From: Nocardia gamkensis NBRC 108242
GTDB lineage: Bacteria; Actinomycetota; Actinomycetes; Mycobacteriales; Mycobacteriaceae
Length of the DNA stretch: 64,000 bases
Reading direction: 5' to 3'
NCBI RefSeq assembly: GCF_001612985.1
Contig: NZ_BDBM01000003.1
Span: 275,800 to 339,799, forward strand
In this document: positions 26,429 to 34,869 of the stretch, in pieces
Position numbering within the stretch: position 1 is the stretch's first letter
Layout of the letters: every line of letters starts with the position of its first letter
Position numbers and translations under genes: made by a program
Notes under the pieces: model-generated
What the model was told of the DNA's origin: nothing
The model's input: the letters and a program-made list of their open reading frames with translations, nothing else
The model's database searches: none

Positions 26429-28039
26429 ATGGGAGGCCCCGCCTTGACTCGAGGGGCGCGCTACAGCACCACCACACCGATAACCCTCGCCGAGGGGTGG
26501 AGCGTTCGCCGACTCACCCCGCCGAGCCGACTGTTCGGTGCGAACGGCCTGCGGACGGGTGCCGACGGCCGGATCTACGTCGCCCAGGTGGCGGGCAGCC
26601 AGATCAGCGCACTCGACGTCGCCACCGGCGACCTCGAGACCATCAGCGCCAAGGGCAGCGACATCATCGCCCCCGACGACCTGGCCTTCGATCCCGAGGG
26701 CAATCTCATCGCCACCGAGTACATGGACGCGCGGGTCAGTGTGCGCGGTACCGACGGCCGCACCCGCGTGATCCGCGACGATCTGCCGGGCGCCAACGGC
26801 ATCACGGTGCACAACGGCCGGTTGTTCGTCAACGAGTGCCGGATCGGCGGCCGCCTCATGGAACTGCCGCTGGACGGCAGCGCGCCGCGCATCCTACAAG
26901 ACAACCTGCCGATGCCCAATGCCATGGAGGTCGGCCCCGATGGTCTCCTCTACTACCCGGTCATGGGCACCAACGACATCTGGCGGATCGATCCCGACGG
27001 AGGTGCGCCCGAACGAGTCGCCGGTGACCTCGGCGTGCCCGACTCGGTCAAGTTCGACTCCGCCGGCTTCATCCTCTCCACCCAGGTGCAGACCGGCGAG
27101 GTGCTGCGAATCAACCCACGCACCGGGGACCGTCAGGTACTGGCGAGCCTGGATCCTGGATTGGACAACTGCACCTTCGTCGGCGACCGGCTGTTCGTCT
27201 CGAACTTCTCCGGCGAGCTCACCGAGATTCTCACCGGCGGCCGGACCCGGCCGGTCCTGGAAGGCGGCCTGCTGTGGCCGCTGGACCTGACCGTCGGCCA
27301 CGACGGCAATCTCTACGTCGCCGACGGCACCTTCTTCTATGTGTTGCGCGACGGCAGATTGCACACGGTCGCCTCCCTTTTCAGCGCGGGCAACCCCGGC
27401 TATGTTCGCGGCGTCAGCGCCGTCGGATCGGGCGAGTTCCTGTGCGCCACCTCCACCGGGCAGATCGCGTACTACCGCCCGGGCACGGACGAGGAACCCG
27501 AGATCGTCGCCGACGGGTTCGATCAGCTCTACGGGGTCGCGGCAACCGGGAACGGGATGATCGTGGCCGCGGAACTCGGCGCGGGCCGTGTGCTGTCGAT
27601 CCGCTCCGGCCAGGTCGACGTGCTGGCCTCCGGGTTGAACTCCCCGATGGGTGTCACGTTCGGCCCGGACGGCACGCCCCTGATCTCCGAATCCGGAGCC
27701 GGGCGGATTGTCTCGATCAGCGGCGCCGGAGTCGACACCGTGGTGGACGGACTGGAGACGCCGCAGGGAATTCTGGTGCGCGGCAGACAATTACTGATCC
27801 TCGACGCCGGTTCGCAAGCCTTGGTCTGCGTCGATCTCGAGACCAAGGCGCGGCAGACGCTCGCCGCGAACCTTCCGGTCGGCGCGCCGCCCGGCGTCGT
27901 CGCCAAACCCTTGCGCGGCACTCCCCCGTTCTCCGGACCCATGGGCCCGTTCGCGGGGCTCGCCGCCGGACCCGACGGCACGATCTATCTCTCCGCCGAC
28001 GCCGAGGGCAGTGTGCTGGCACTGCGCGGGAAGGCATGA
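26429..28039 (+). CDS. SMP-30/gluconolactonase-like beta-propeller protein
   Basis: A protein of about 536 residues made of repeated propeller blades with G-P-D-G and V-A-D-G turns (for example DDLAFDPEGNL, NGITVHNGRLFVNE, MEVGPDGLLYYP, LTVGHDGNLYVAD, GVTFGPDGTPLISE). This is the pattern of SMP-30/gluconolactonase and strictosidine-synthase-like propellers, which often bind Ca and hydrolyse lactones. No signal peptide is evident. The frame is open from GTG 26330, but the N-terminus looks random until about 26440; ATG 26429 is given, and TTG 26444 behind GGGAGG with a 7-base spacer is equally good. As first gene of an operon containing a Baeyer-Villiger enzyme, a lactonase role is attractive but inferred. 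Confidence 0.8.
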   Translation: MGGPALTRGARYSTTTPITLAEGWSVRRLTPPSRLFGANGLRTGADGRIYVAQVAGSQISALDVATGDLETISAKGSDIIAPDDLAFDPEGNLIATEYMDARVSVRGTDGRTRVIRDDLPGANGITVHNGRLFVNECRIGGRLMELPLDGSAPRILQDNLPMPNAMEVGPDGLLYYPVMGTNDIWRIDPDGGAPERVAGDLGVPDSVKFDSAGFILSTQVQTGEVLRINPRTGDRQVLASLDPGLDNCTFVGDRLFVSNFSGELTEILTGGRTRPVLEGGLLWPLDLTVGHDGNLYVADGTFFYVLRDGRLHTVASLFSAGNPGYVRGVSAVGSGEFLCATSTGQIAYYRPGTDEEPEIVADGFDQLYGVAATGNGMIVAAELGAGRVLSIRSGQVDVLASGLNSPMGVTFGPDGTPLISESGAGRIVSISGAGVDTVVDGLETPQGILVRGRQLLILDAGSQALVCVDLETKARQTLAANLPVGAPPGVVAKPLRGTPPFSGPMGPFAGLAAGPDGTIYLSADAEGSVLALRGKA

Positions 28040-28046
28040 CCCGGCC

Positions 28047-28907
28047 ATGACCGATGACGGCCTCACACAAAACTTCTTCGGACTGACCGGGCGCGTCGTC
28101 ATCGTCGCAGGCGCGGGCGGTGGCGGTATCGGCACCGCCGTCACGCGCCTGATCGCCAGAGCGGGCGCCACCGTGATCGGGGTGAGCCGCTCGAAGGAGA
28201 ACCTCGCCGAGCATGTCGAACCCCTTGCCGCGGAGGGCCTTTCCGTGTTGTCCGTCGCGGCCGACGTCGGCACCGAGGAGGGTGTCGCGACCGTGCTCGA
28301 GCGCGCCCGCTCGGCGCCCGGCGAGTTGCACGGACTGGTCAATGTGGCGGGCGGCGCCGCGGTGCGCACCTGGATGCCCGCCACCCGGGTGACCAGGGAA
28401 GACTGGCGGGCGTTGTTCGCCCAGAATCTGGAGACGATGTTCTTCATGAGCCAGGCGGTGGCCGCGGAGCTCAAATCACAAGGCCGGCCCGGTTCGCTGG
28501 TATCGCTCTCCTCGATCAGCGGCATGAACACCGCACCGTTCCATATCGCCTACGGCACCGCGAAGGCGGCGCTGGTCGCGGCAACCCGGACCTTGGCGGT
28601 GGAGCTGGCCCAGGACGGCATCCGGGTGAACGCCGTCGCGCCGGGCGTCACCGAGACACCGGCCTCCGGCACCTACGTCGACGACGATCCCCAGCGTGAC
28701 CGCCGGGCCATCGCCATGGGCAGACGCGGGCGGCCGGAGGAGCAGGCGGGCCCGATCCTGTTCCTGCTGTCGGATCTGTCGACCTACGTCACGGGCCAGA
28801 CCCTGCTGGTGGACGGCGGCCTGAACCTCAGGTGGACCCATCTCGGGGATGACCACACCTCGCTGTTCCTCAAGGACGAAAACTTCCGCGCATCCATCAC
28901 CCGCTGA
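28047..28907 (+). CDS. Short-chain dehydrogenase/reductase 2
   Basis: A 286-residue SDR. The cofactor loop is an unusual glycine-rich GAGGGGIG near residue 23, and the active site has Ser in LVSLSSISG and Tyr169/Lys173 in YGTAK. It ends with the family-typical VTGQTLLVDGG followed by a 30-residue tail. It likely oxidises an alcohol made by the adjacent Rieske oxygenase to the ketone needed by the Baeyer-Villiger enzyme (inference from gene order). ATG 28047 lies 7 bases after the propeller stop; a further upstream GTG enters that gene. Confidence 0.9.
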   Translation: MTDDGLTQNFFGLTGRVVIVAGAGGGGIGTAVTRLIARAGATVIGVSRSKENLAEHVEPLAAEGLSVLSVAADVGTEEGVATVLERARSAPGELHGLVNVAGGAAVRTWMPATRVTREDWRALFAQNLETMFFMSQAVAAELKSQGRPGSLVSLSSISGMNTAPFHIAYGTAKAALVAATRTLAVELAQDGIRVNAVAPGVTETPASGTYVDDDPQRDRRAIAMGRRGRPEEQAGPILFLLSDLSTYVTGQTLLVDGGLNLRWTHLGDDHTSLFLKDENFRASITR

Positions 28908-28936
28908 CGCACCCGAGTTATCACCAGGAGCATGTC

Positions 28937-30313
28937 ATGAGCGAAACGACAAACGGGGCAACGACTTCCGCGACCGCCGAACCGTTGTCGACGCCGATGA
29001 CGATCGGCGTCGAGGCGTACATCTCGGAGGAATACGCACGCGCCGAGGGCGACAAGCTCTGGGCCAAGGTGTGGCAGCAGGTCGAACGGGTCGAGGAGAT
29101 TCCCCGGGTCGGCGACTTCCTCACCTACGAGATCCTCGACGATTCGATCATCGTCGTGCGCACCGCACCGGACACCATCCGGGCCTACCACAACGTGTGC
29201 GCGCACCGCGGCCGCAAACTGATCGACACCCCGGATGGCGCGCACGACGCCCGCGGCAGTCGCAAACAGTTCGTGTGCGGTTTCCACGGGTGGCGTTACG
29301 ACCTGGAGGGCCGCAACACCTTCGCGGCCGAGCGCGAGGATTGGTCCTGCGGTCTCACCGAGCGCAACGACGGGCTGAACCGGGTGCGGGTCGACACCTG
29401 GGGCGGTTGGATCTGGATCAACATGGACCCCGACGCGGAACCGCTGCGGGAGTACCTCGAGCCCGCGGCCGGTCTGCTCGAACACTTCGAACTGGAGAAC
29501 ATGCGCTACCGCTGGCGGCGGTGGCTGACCTTCGACTGCAACTGGAAGGTCGCCTTCGAGGCGTTCATGGAGACCTACCACGTGCCCTACACCCACCCGG
29601 AGTTCATGAACTTCGGCACTTTCCTCGGATGGTCGCGGGCGCAGGGCAAGCACAGCAACATCGGCTACGACGCTCCCAAGGGCATGGAGGAGAACCAGGC
29701 CAAGGTGCGCGTCGGCAGCGGTCCGGACGCGCGCGTCTCCACCGCAACGCTACAGAACTTCACCTGGGAGAACGCCAATACCAACACCACCCGCACGCTG
29801 GTCGACGTCGCCAATCGGCTGGTCGACGAACTGCCCGAGGGCACCCCGGCCGGCGAAGTGCTGCGCTACTGGCTCGACACCGCGCGGTCGGAGGACGAGG
29901 CACGCGGCGTGGTCTGGCCGAAGGTCGACCCCGACATCGTCGCCAAGGCGGGCACCGCGTGGCAGATCTTCCCCAACTTCCAGATCGGCCACGCACTGAA
30001 CAACATGCTGTGCTACCGGTTCCGGCCCTACGGCTACGACCCGGACAAGTGCATCTTCGAAGCCGCTGTGTTCGAACTCTTCCCGCCCGGCCGGGAACCG
30101 CTGACCGAGTGGGAGTACACCCCCGTCGGCGACCCCGGCTGGCGGACCGTCCTACCGCAGGACTTCGCCAATATGGCCGCGGTCCAGCAGGGCATGAAGA
30201 GCCGCGGCTTCTCCGGGTCGAAACCCAACCCCTATCGCGAACGCAGCGTGGTGAATCTGCACCACAACCTCGCCGAGTACATGGGTACCGGCGAGCCACG
30301 CGATCTGACCTGA
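28937..30313 (+). CDS. Rieske non-heme iron oxygenase, large (alpha) subunit
   Basis: A 458-residue oxygenase. The Rieske [2Fe-2S] ligands are C-x-H (Cys88, His90) and C-x2-H (Cys114, His117). The mononuclear iron site has His215 and His220 in ETYHVPYTHPEF with bridging Glu212, where many family members have Asp; the third carboxylate ligand was not placed. It should hydroxylate or demethylate a hydrophobic substrate. No beta subunit or reductase is adjacent, so an alpha-only oxygenase fed by a distant ferredoxin, perhaps that at 8629, is likely. Start ATG has GGAG with 6-base spacing. Confidence 0.93.
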   Translation: MSETTNGATTSATAEPLSTPMTIGVEAYISEEYARAEGDKLWAKVWQQVERVEEIPRVGDFLTYEILDDSIIVVRTAPDTIRAYHNVCAHRGRKLIDTPDGAHDARGSRKQFVCGFHGWRYDLEGRNTFAAEREDWSCGLTERNDGLNRVRVDTWGGWIWINMDPDAEPLREYLEPAAGLLEHFELENMRYRWRRWLTFDCNWKVAFEAFMETYHVPYTHPEFMNFGTFLGWSRAQGKHSNIGYDAPKGMEENQAKVRVGSGPDARVSTATLQNFTWENANTNTTRTLVDVANRLVDELPEGTPAGEVLRYWLDTARSEDEARGVVWPKVDPDIVAKAGTAWQIFPNFQIGHALNNMLCYRFRPYGYDPDKCIFEAAVFELFPPGREPLTEWEYTPVGDPGWRTVLPQDFANMAAVQQGMKSRGFSGSKPNPYRERSVVNLHHNLAEYMGTGEPRDLT

Positions 30314-30369
30314 CGAGCGGGACCCGCCGGTCCGCCACCGATGACCGAGACAGAGATCCAGGAATCCGA

Positions 30370-32199
30370 ATGCAAGAGTGCAAGCCCACGGTTACGCCCG
30401 ATGTCGATCGGGATGCCCTCCGCGCGAAATATCTCGCCGAACGCGACAAGCGCCTGCGGCCCGAGGGACAGAAGCAATATCTGCTGACCGAGGGCGAATT
30501 CGCGGATTACTACGAAGAGGATCCGTACACGCCGGTCGAGCCGCGAGACGAGATCACCGACGAGATCGAGGTGGCGATTCTCGGTGGCGGTTTCGCGGGT
30601 CTCATCGCCGCGCACCGGTTGCGGCAGGCCGGTGTGGACGATTTCCGGATCATCGAATTGGGCGGCGACTTCGGCGGGGTCTGGTACTGGAATCGCTACC
30701 CGGGCATCCAGGTCGACTCGGACAGCTACTGCTATCTGCCGTTGCTCGAGGAGACCGGCTACATGCCGAAAGAGAAGTTCTCCTTCGGCGACGAGTGCTA
30801 CGAACACGCCCAGCGCATCGGCGAGCACTTCGGCCTGTACGAGAAGGCGATCTTCCACACGCTGATCCGATCGCTGGAATGGGACGAGCAGATCGGACGG
30901 TGGCGGATCGCGACCAACCGGGGCGACGACATCCGCGCCCGGTTCATCGTGATGTGCCAGGGTCCGTACAACCGGCCGAAACTGCCCGGCATCCCCGGCA
31001 TCACGCAGTTCCAGGGTCACACGTTCCACACCGCGCGCTGGGACTACGCGTACACCGGCGGCACGCTGAAGGGCGGCCTGGACAAGCTCGGCGACAAGAA
31101 GGTGGCCATCATCGGCACCGGCGCCAGTGGTATCGGGACGATCCCACATCTGGCCGAAGGCGCCGGACACCTGTACGTGTTCCAGCGGACGCCGTCCTAC
31201 ATCTTCGAGCGCGGCAACACCGCGACCGACCCCGACTGGGTGCACTCGCTGCGGCCGGGCTGGCGGGAGGAGCGGCAGCGCAACTTCCACAACGCCGCCT
31301 ACGCGTTCTACTCCCCGGGCGAGCCGGACCTGATCTGCGACGGCTGGACCGAGGTCGCCCGCAACGTGGCCGCCCACCTGGATGCCACCGGCGGCTGGGC
31401 CGAACTGGCGACGAATCCGCTGAAGGTCATGGAGCTCAAGGAGGCCGAGGACTACCGCGCGATGGAGCGTGTGCGCCGCCGCGTCGAGGAGATCGTGACG
31501 GACGAGGCGACGGCCGAGGCGCTCAAGCCGTACTACCGGCACCTGTGCAAACGGCCGGGCTTCAGCGACAACTACCTGCCTGCGTTCAACCGCCCGAACG
31601 TCACGCTCATCGATGTCTCGGACACCAAAGGGGTGGAGCGCATCACGGCGAAGGGCATCGTCGCGCACGGTGTCGAATACGAGGTCGACTGCATCGTCTT
31701 CGCCAGCGGTTTCGAGATCAGCAGCGACATCGACCGCAGGCTCGCCATCCAGCCCTTCGCCGGGCGAGGCGGCCGGTCGCTCTACGAGCACTGGAGCGCG
31801 GGATTCCGCACCCTGCACGGGATCATGTCGCACGGGTTCCCGAACCACTTCGCGACCGGGTTCGTCCAGGGCGGGGTGACCGCGTCCACCACGCGGATGT
31901 TCGAGCAGCAGGCCGATCACATCGCCTACATCATCACCGAAGCCCTGGCCCGGGGGGCCACCACGGTGGAGCCCAGCGCGGAGGCCGAGGAGGCGTGGAT
32001 CGCGACCATCCGGGCCAATTCGTTCGACAACAGCAACTTCGTCCGGGAATGCACGCCGGGCTACTACAACAGCGAGGGCGAACCGAACGGGCGGTCGTTC
32101 CTCGGTGATCCCTTCTGGGGTGGCTTCTACGTGCTCGAGGACCTGCTGCGGGACTGGCGCGACAACGGCCGGTTGGAGGGTCTCGTCCTGAGCGAATGA
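30370..32199 (+). CDS. Type I Baeyer-Villiger monooxygenase
   Basis: A 609-residue flavoprotein. The FAD-binding Rossmann LGGGFAG is near residue 71, the NADPH-binding IIGTGASG near 248, and the Baeyer-Villiger fingerprint F-x-G-x3-H-x3-W-D is at about 214-225 (FQGHTFHTARWD). An extension of some 65 residues precedes the first Rossmann fold, as in large-substrate enzymes such as cyclopentadecanone monooxygenase. It should insert oxygen beside a ketone to give an ester or lactone. ATG 30370 follows AGGA; the open frame to 28849 is a shadow of the Rieske gene. Confidence 0.94.
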   Translation: MQECKPTVTPDVDRDALRAKYLAERDKRLRPEGQKQYLLTEGEFADYYEEDPYTPVEPRDEITDEIEVAILGGGFAGLIAAHRLRQAGVDDFRIIELGGDFGGVWYWNRYPGIQVDSDSYCYLPLLEETGYMPKEKFSFGDECYEHAQRIGEHFGLYEKAIFHTLIRSLEWDEQIGRWRIATNRGDDIRARFIVMCQGPYNRPKLPGIPGITQFQGHTFHTARWDYAYTGGTLKGGLDKLGDKKVAIIGTGASGIGTIPHLAEGAGHLYVFQRTPSYIFERGNTATDPDWVHSLRPGWREERQRNFHNAAYAFYSPGEPDLICDGWTEVARNVAAHLDATGGWAELATNPLKVMELKEAEDYRAMERVRRRVEEIVTDEATAEALKPYYRHLCKRPGFSDNYLPAFNRPNVTLIDVSDTKGVERITAKGIVAHGVEYEVDCIVFASGFEISSDIDRRLAIQPFAGRGGRSLYEHWSAGFRTLHGIMSHGFPNHFATGFVQGGVTASTTRMFEQQADHIAYIITEALARGATTVEPSAEAEEAWIATIRANSFDNSNFVRECTPGYYNSEGEPNGRSFLGDPFWGGFYVLEDLLRDWRDNGRLEGLVLSE

Positions 32200-32244
32200 C
32201 GAGTCCCCCGCCATCACGACGCACCTGTGAGAGGACCGACCACC

Positions 32245-33171
32245 TTGCCAGAACTCAGATTCGACAATCGCGTAGCCGTGATCACCGGCGCCGGAAGGGG
32301 GTTGGGCCGCGCCTATGCACTGCTGCTCGCCTCGAAGGGAGCCGAGGTGGTGGTCAACGACCTGGGCAGCAGCGTGCGCGGCGACAGCGTGGAGGCGAAC
32401 CCGGCCGCGGAGGTGGTCGCCGAGATCGAAGCAGCGGGCGGCACCGCTGTCGTCTGTACCGAGTCGGTGGCCACCCCCGAAGGCGGGCGCGCGATCATCG
32501 ACACGGCGCTCGACCGGTACGGCCGCCTGGACATCCTCGTGCACAACGCGGGCAACGTCCGCTACGGTTCGCTGCGGCAACTGAGCTACGAGGATTTCGA
32601 CGCGGTGCTCGACGTGCACCTGCGCGGCGCGTTCCACGTCGTCCGGCCCGCGTTCCCGGTCATGGCCGAGGCGGGTTACGGCCGCGTGGTGCTGACCTCG
32701 TCCATCGGCGGGCTGTACGGGAACAAGGGCGTGGCCAACTACGCCATGTCGAAGGCGGGCATGATCGGCCTGTCGAATGTGATCGCCCTGGAGGGAGCCG
32801 AATTCGGCATTCTCGGCAACGTCATCGTGCCCGCCGCGGTGACACGACTGGCCGACGGACTCGACACCTCGTCCTATCCGCCCATGGGACCGGAACTGAC
32901 GGCGCCGGCCGTCGGCTGGCTCGCCCACGAGTCCTGCTCGATCACCGGCGAGATGCTGGTGTCGGTCGCCGGACGGGTGGCAAGGGCGTACATCGCCGAG
33001 ACCCCCGGGGTCTACCGCCCCTCGTGGACGGTCGAAGAGATCGGCGAGCAGATCGACGCGATCCGCGATACGACCGGCTCCTGGATTCTGCCTGCCGTTC
33101 CCTCGGGGCACAGCGATCACATCAGGAAGAGTTTCGAGCTAGCCACGGAAGCAGGACAGCATGCCCGTTAA
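32245..33171 (+). CDS. Short-chain dehydrogenase/reductase 3 (MFE-2-like)
   Basis: An SDR of 308 residues. The cofactor motif TGAGRGLG is near residue 14, followed by VVNDLGSSVRGDS, the segment typical of the (3R)-hydroxyacyl-CoA dehydrogenase domain of peroxisomal-type multifunctional enzymes; catalytic Tyr166/Lys170 lie in YAMSK. A 3-hydroxyacyl-CoA or bulky alcohol substrate is therefore likely. TTG 32245 is chosen because GAGAGGA lies 9 bases upstream; GTG 32227 adds six residues without a ribosome site. The 3' end overlaps the next gene by 11 bases. Confidence 0.88.
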   Translation: MPELRFDNRVAVITGAGRGLGRAYALLLASKGAEVVVNDLGSSVRGDSVEANPAAEVVAEIEAAGGTAVVCTESVATPEGGRAIIDTALDRYGRLDILVHNAGNVRYGSLRQLSYEDFDAVLDVHLRGAFHVVRPAFPVMAEAGYGRVVLTSSIGGLYGNKGVANYAMSKAGMIGLSNVIALEGAEFGILGNVIVPAAVTRLADGLDTSSYPPMGPELTAPAVGWLAHESCSITGEMLVSVAGRVARAYIAETPGVYRPSWTVEEIGEQIDAIRDTTGSWILPAVPSGHSDHIRKSFELATEAGQHAR

Positions 33172-34867
33172 GGTCTACGAACGTATTCTTCAGCTCTTCG
33201 AAGCCGAGGGCATCAACACGATATTCGGTATTCCCGACCCCAATTTCGTGCACATGTTCCACCTCGCCGAGGAACGCGGCTGGAATGTCGTCGCGCCGCA
33301 TCACGAGGAATCGGCCGGTTTCATGGCCGAGGCGGTGTCGCGGATGACCGGTAAGGCCGCGGTGTGCATCGGCACCCTCGGGCCGGGCGTCGCCAATCTG
33401 GCAGGGGCGATGATGTGCGCGAAGGTCGAGAATTCGCCGGTGATCTTCCTCGGCGGGCAGCGCGCCCGGATCACCGAGCAGCGGGTGCGGCGCGGGCGGA
33501 TCCAATTCGTCAAGCAGGCCGAACTCTTCGCACCGTCGGTGAAGTACCACGCCAGCATCGAATACGCCGACCAGACCGACGAGATCATTCGCGAGGGCTT
33601 GCGCCGGGCACTCACCGGAACACCCGGGCCGGTCTACATCGAGTGGCCCAAGCACATCATCCAAGAGGAACTCGACGTTCCGGAACCCCTGCCGCCCAGC
33701 CGGTATCGGCTCGTCGGCCAGACCGCGGGCCAGGACCGGATCGAGGAGGCGGCGCGGCTGATCCGCGCGGCGCGACAGCCGGTCCTGCTCGTCGGGCACG
33801 GCGTGCACACCACGCGTGCCGGGGACTCGGTACGCGCGCTCGCCGAGCTGATGGCTTGCCCGGTTATCCAGACCTCCGGCGGTACCTCGTATATCGAGGG
33901 ACTCGAGGACCGCACCTTCGCTTACGGCTTCTCGCCGTCGTCCATCGATGCGGTGGTGCGATCGGATCTGTGCCTGGCCGTCGGCACCGAACTCGGTGAG
34001 CCCGTCCACTACGGGGTGGGCCGGCACTGGGTGGCCAACGAGGCGAACCGGAAATGGATTCTGGTGGAACAGAATCCCGAGGCCATCGGGGTCAACCGCC
34101 CCATCGATGTTCCGCTCGTCGGTGACCTGCGCGCGATCGTCCCGCAGCTGGTCGAGGCGCTGAAGGACACGCCTCGCACGCCGTCGCCCGAGCTCGCGGG
34201 CTGGATCGAGCAGGACGCCGCCAGGCTCGCCGAACTGTCCGAGACGGCACCGTCGGGCCGGTCGCCGGTACACCCGGCGCGACTCGTCGTCGAGGCGACC
34301 GAAGTGTTCCCCTCCGACGGCATCATGGTCCGCGACGGTGGCGCCACCACGATCTTCGGCTGGACCTATTCGCAGGCCAAGCCGCACGACGTGATCTGGA
34401 ACCAGAACTTCGGGCACCTCGGCACCGGGCTGCCCTACGCCATCGGCGCCTCGGTGGCCGAGGGCGGGAAGCGGCCGGTCATGCTGGTCACCGGCGACTC
34501 GTCGTTCCTGTTCCACATCGGTGAACTGGAGACCGCGGCACGGCTGAACCTTCCGCTGGTCTGCGTGGTGGCCGTGGACTACGCGTGGGGCCTCGAAGTC
34601 GGGGTCTACAAGGGGCTTTTCGGGCCCGGCTCGCTGGAGACCGGTACGCACTGGAGCACCGACACCCGCCTGGACAAGGTCGCCGAGGGCTTCGGCTGCT
34701 ACGGCGAATTCGTCGACCACGACCAGGACATCGCCCCCGCCATCAAACGGGCGTACGCCAGCGGCAAACCGGGCGTCATCCACGTGGCCGTCGATCCGAA
34801 GGCGAACTCCGAGGAGATGCCGAGTTACGACGAGTTCCGCACCTGGTACGCGGAAGGGACACAGTAG
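33161..34867 (+). CDS. Thiamine diphosphate-dependent enzyme (acetolactate synthase / 2-hydroxyacyl-CoA lyase superfamily)
   Basis: A 568-residue enzyme with the three domains of the POX/acetolactate-synthase family. Catalytic Glu49 is in PHHEESAGFMAEAV. The central domain runs about 190-330. The ThDP/Mg motif begins with GD at about 445, but the expected second half NN reads VVAVDYAWG, so the Mg-binding Asn is replaced by Asp near 472. The superfamily includes acetolactate synthase, benzoylformate decarboxylase and 2-hydroxyacyl-CoA lyase. The next gene encodes an aldehyde dehydrogenase, which would fit lyase chemistry releasing an aldehyde; this is inference. It overlaps the SDR gene by 11 bases. 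Confidence 0.88.
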   Translation: MPVKVYERILQLFEAEGINTIFGIPDPNFVHMFHLAEERGWNVVAPHHEESAGFMAEAVSRMTGKAAVCIGTLGPGVANLAGAMMCAKVENSPVIFLGGQRARITEQRVRRGRIQFVKQAELFAPSVKYHASIEYADQTDEIIREGLRRALTGTPGPVYIEWPKHIIQEELDVPEPLPPSRYRLVGQTAGQDRIEEAARLIRAARQPVLLVGHGVHTTRAGDSVRALAELMACPVIQTSGGTSYIEGLEDRTFAYGFSPSSIDAVVRSDLCLAVGTELGEPVHYGVGRHWVANEANRKWILVEQNPEAIGVNRPIDVPLVGDLRAIVPQLVEALKDTPRTPSPELAGWIEQDAARLAELSETAPSGRSPVHPARLVVEATEVFPSDGIMVRDGGATTIFGWTYSQAKPHDVIWNQNFGHLGTGLPYAIGASVAEGGKRPVMLVTGDSSFLFHIGELETAARLNLPLVCVVAVDYAWGLEVGVYKGLFGPGSLETGTHWSTDTRLDKVAEGFGCYGEFVDHDQDIAPAIKRAYASGKPGVIHVAVDPKANSEEMPSYDEFRTWYAEGTQ

Positions 34868-34869
34868 TC

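Noticed and set aside
30232..33120. 962-codon minus-strand frame antisense to the BVMO and SDR genes
   Set aside because: The plus strand has unmistakable BVMO and SDR motifs; the antisense frame has none.
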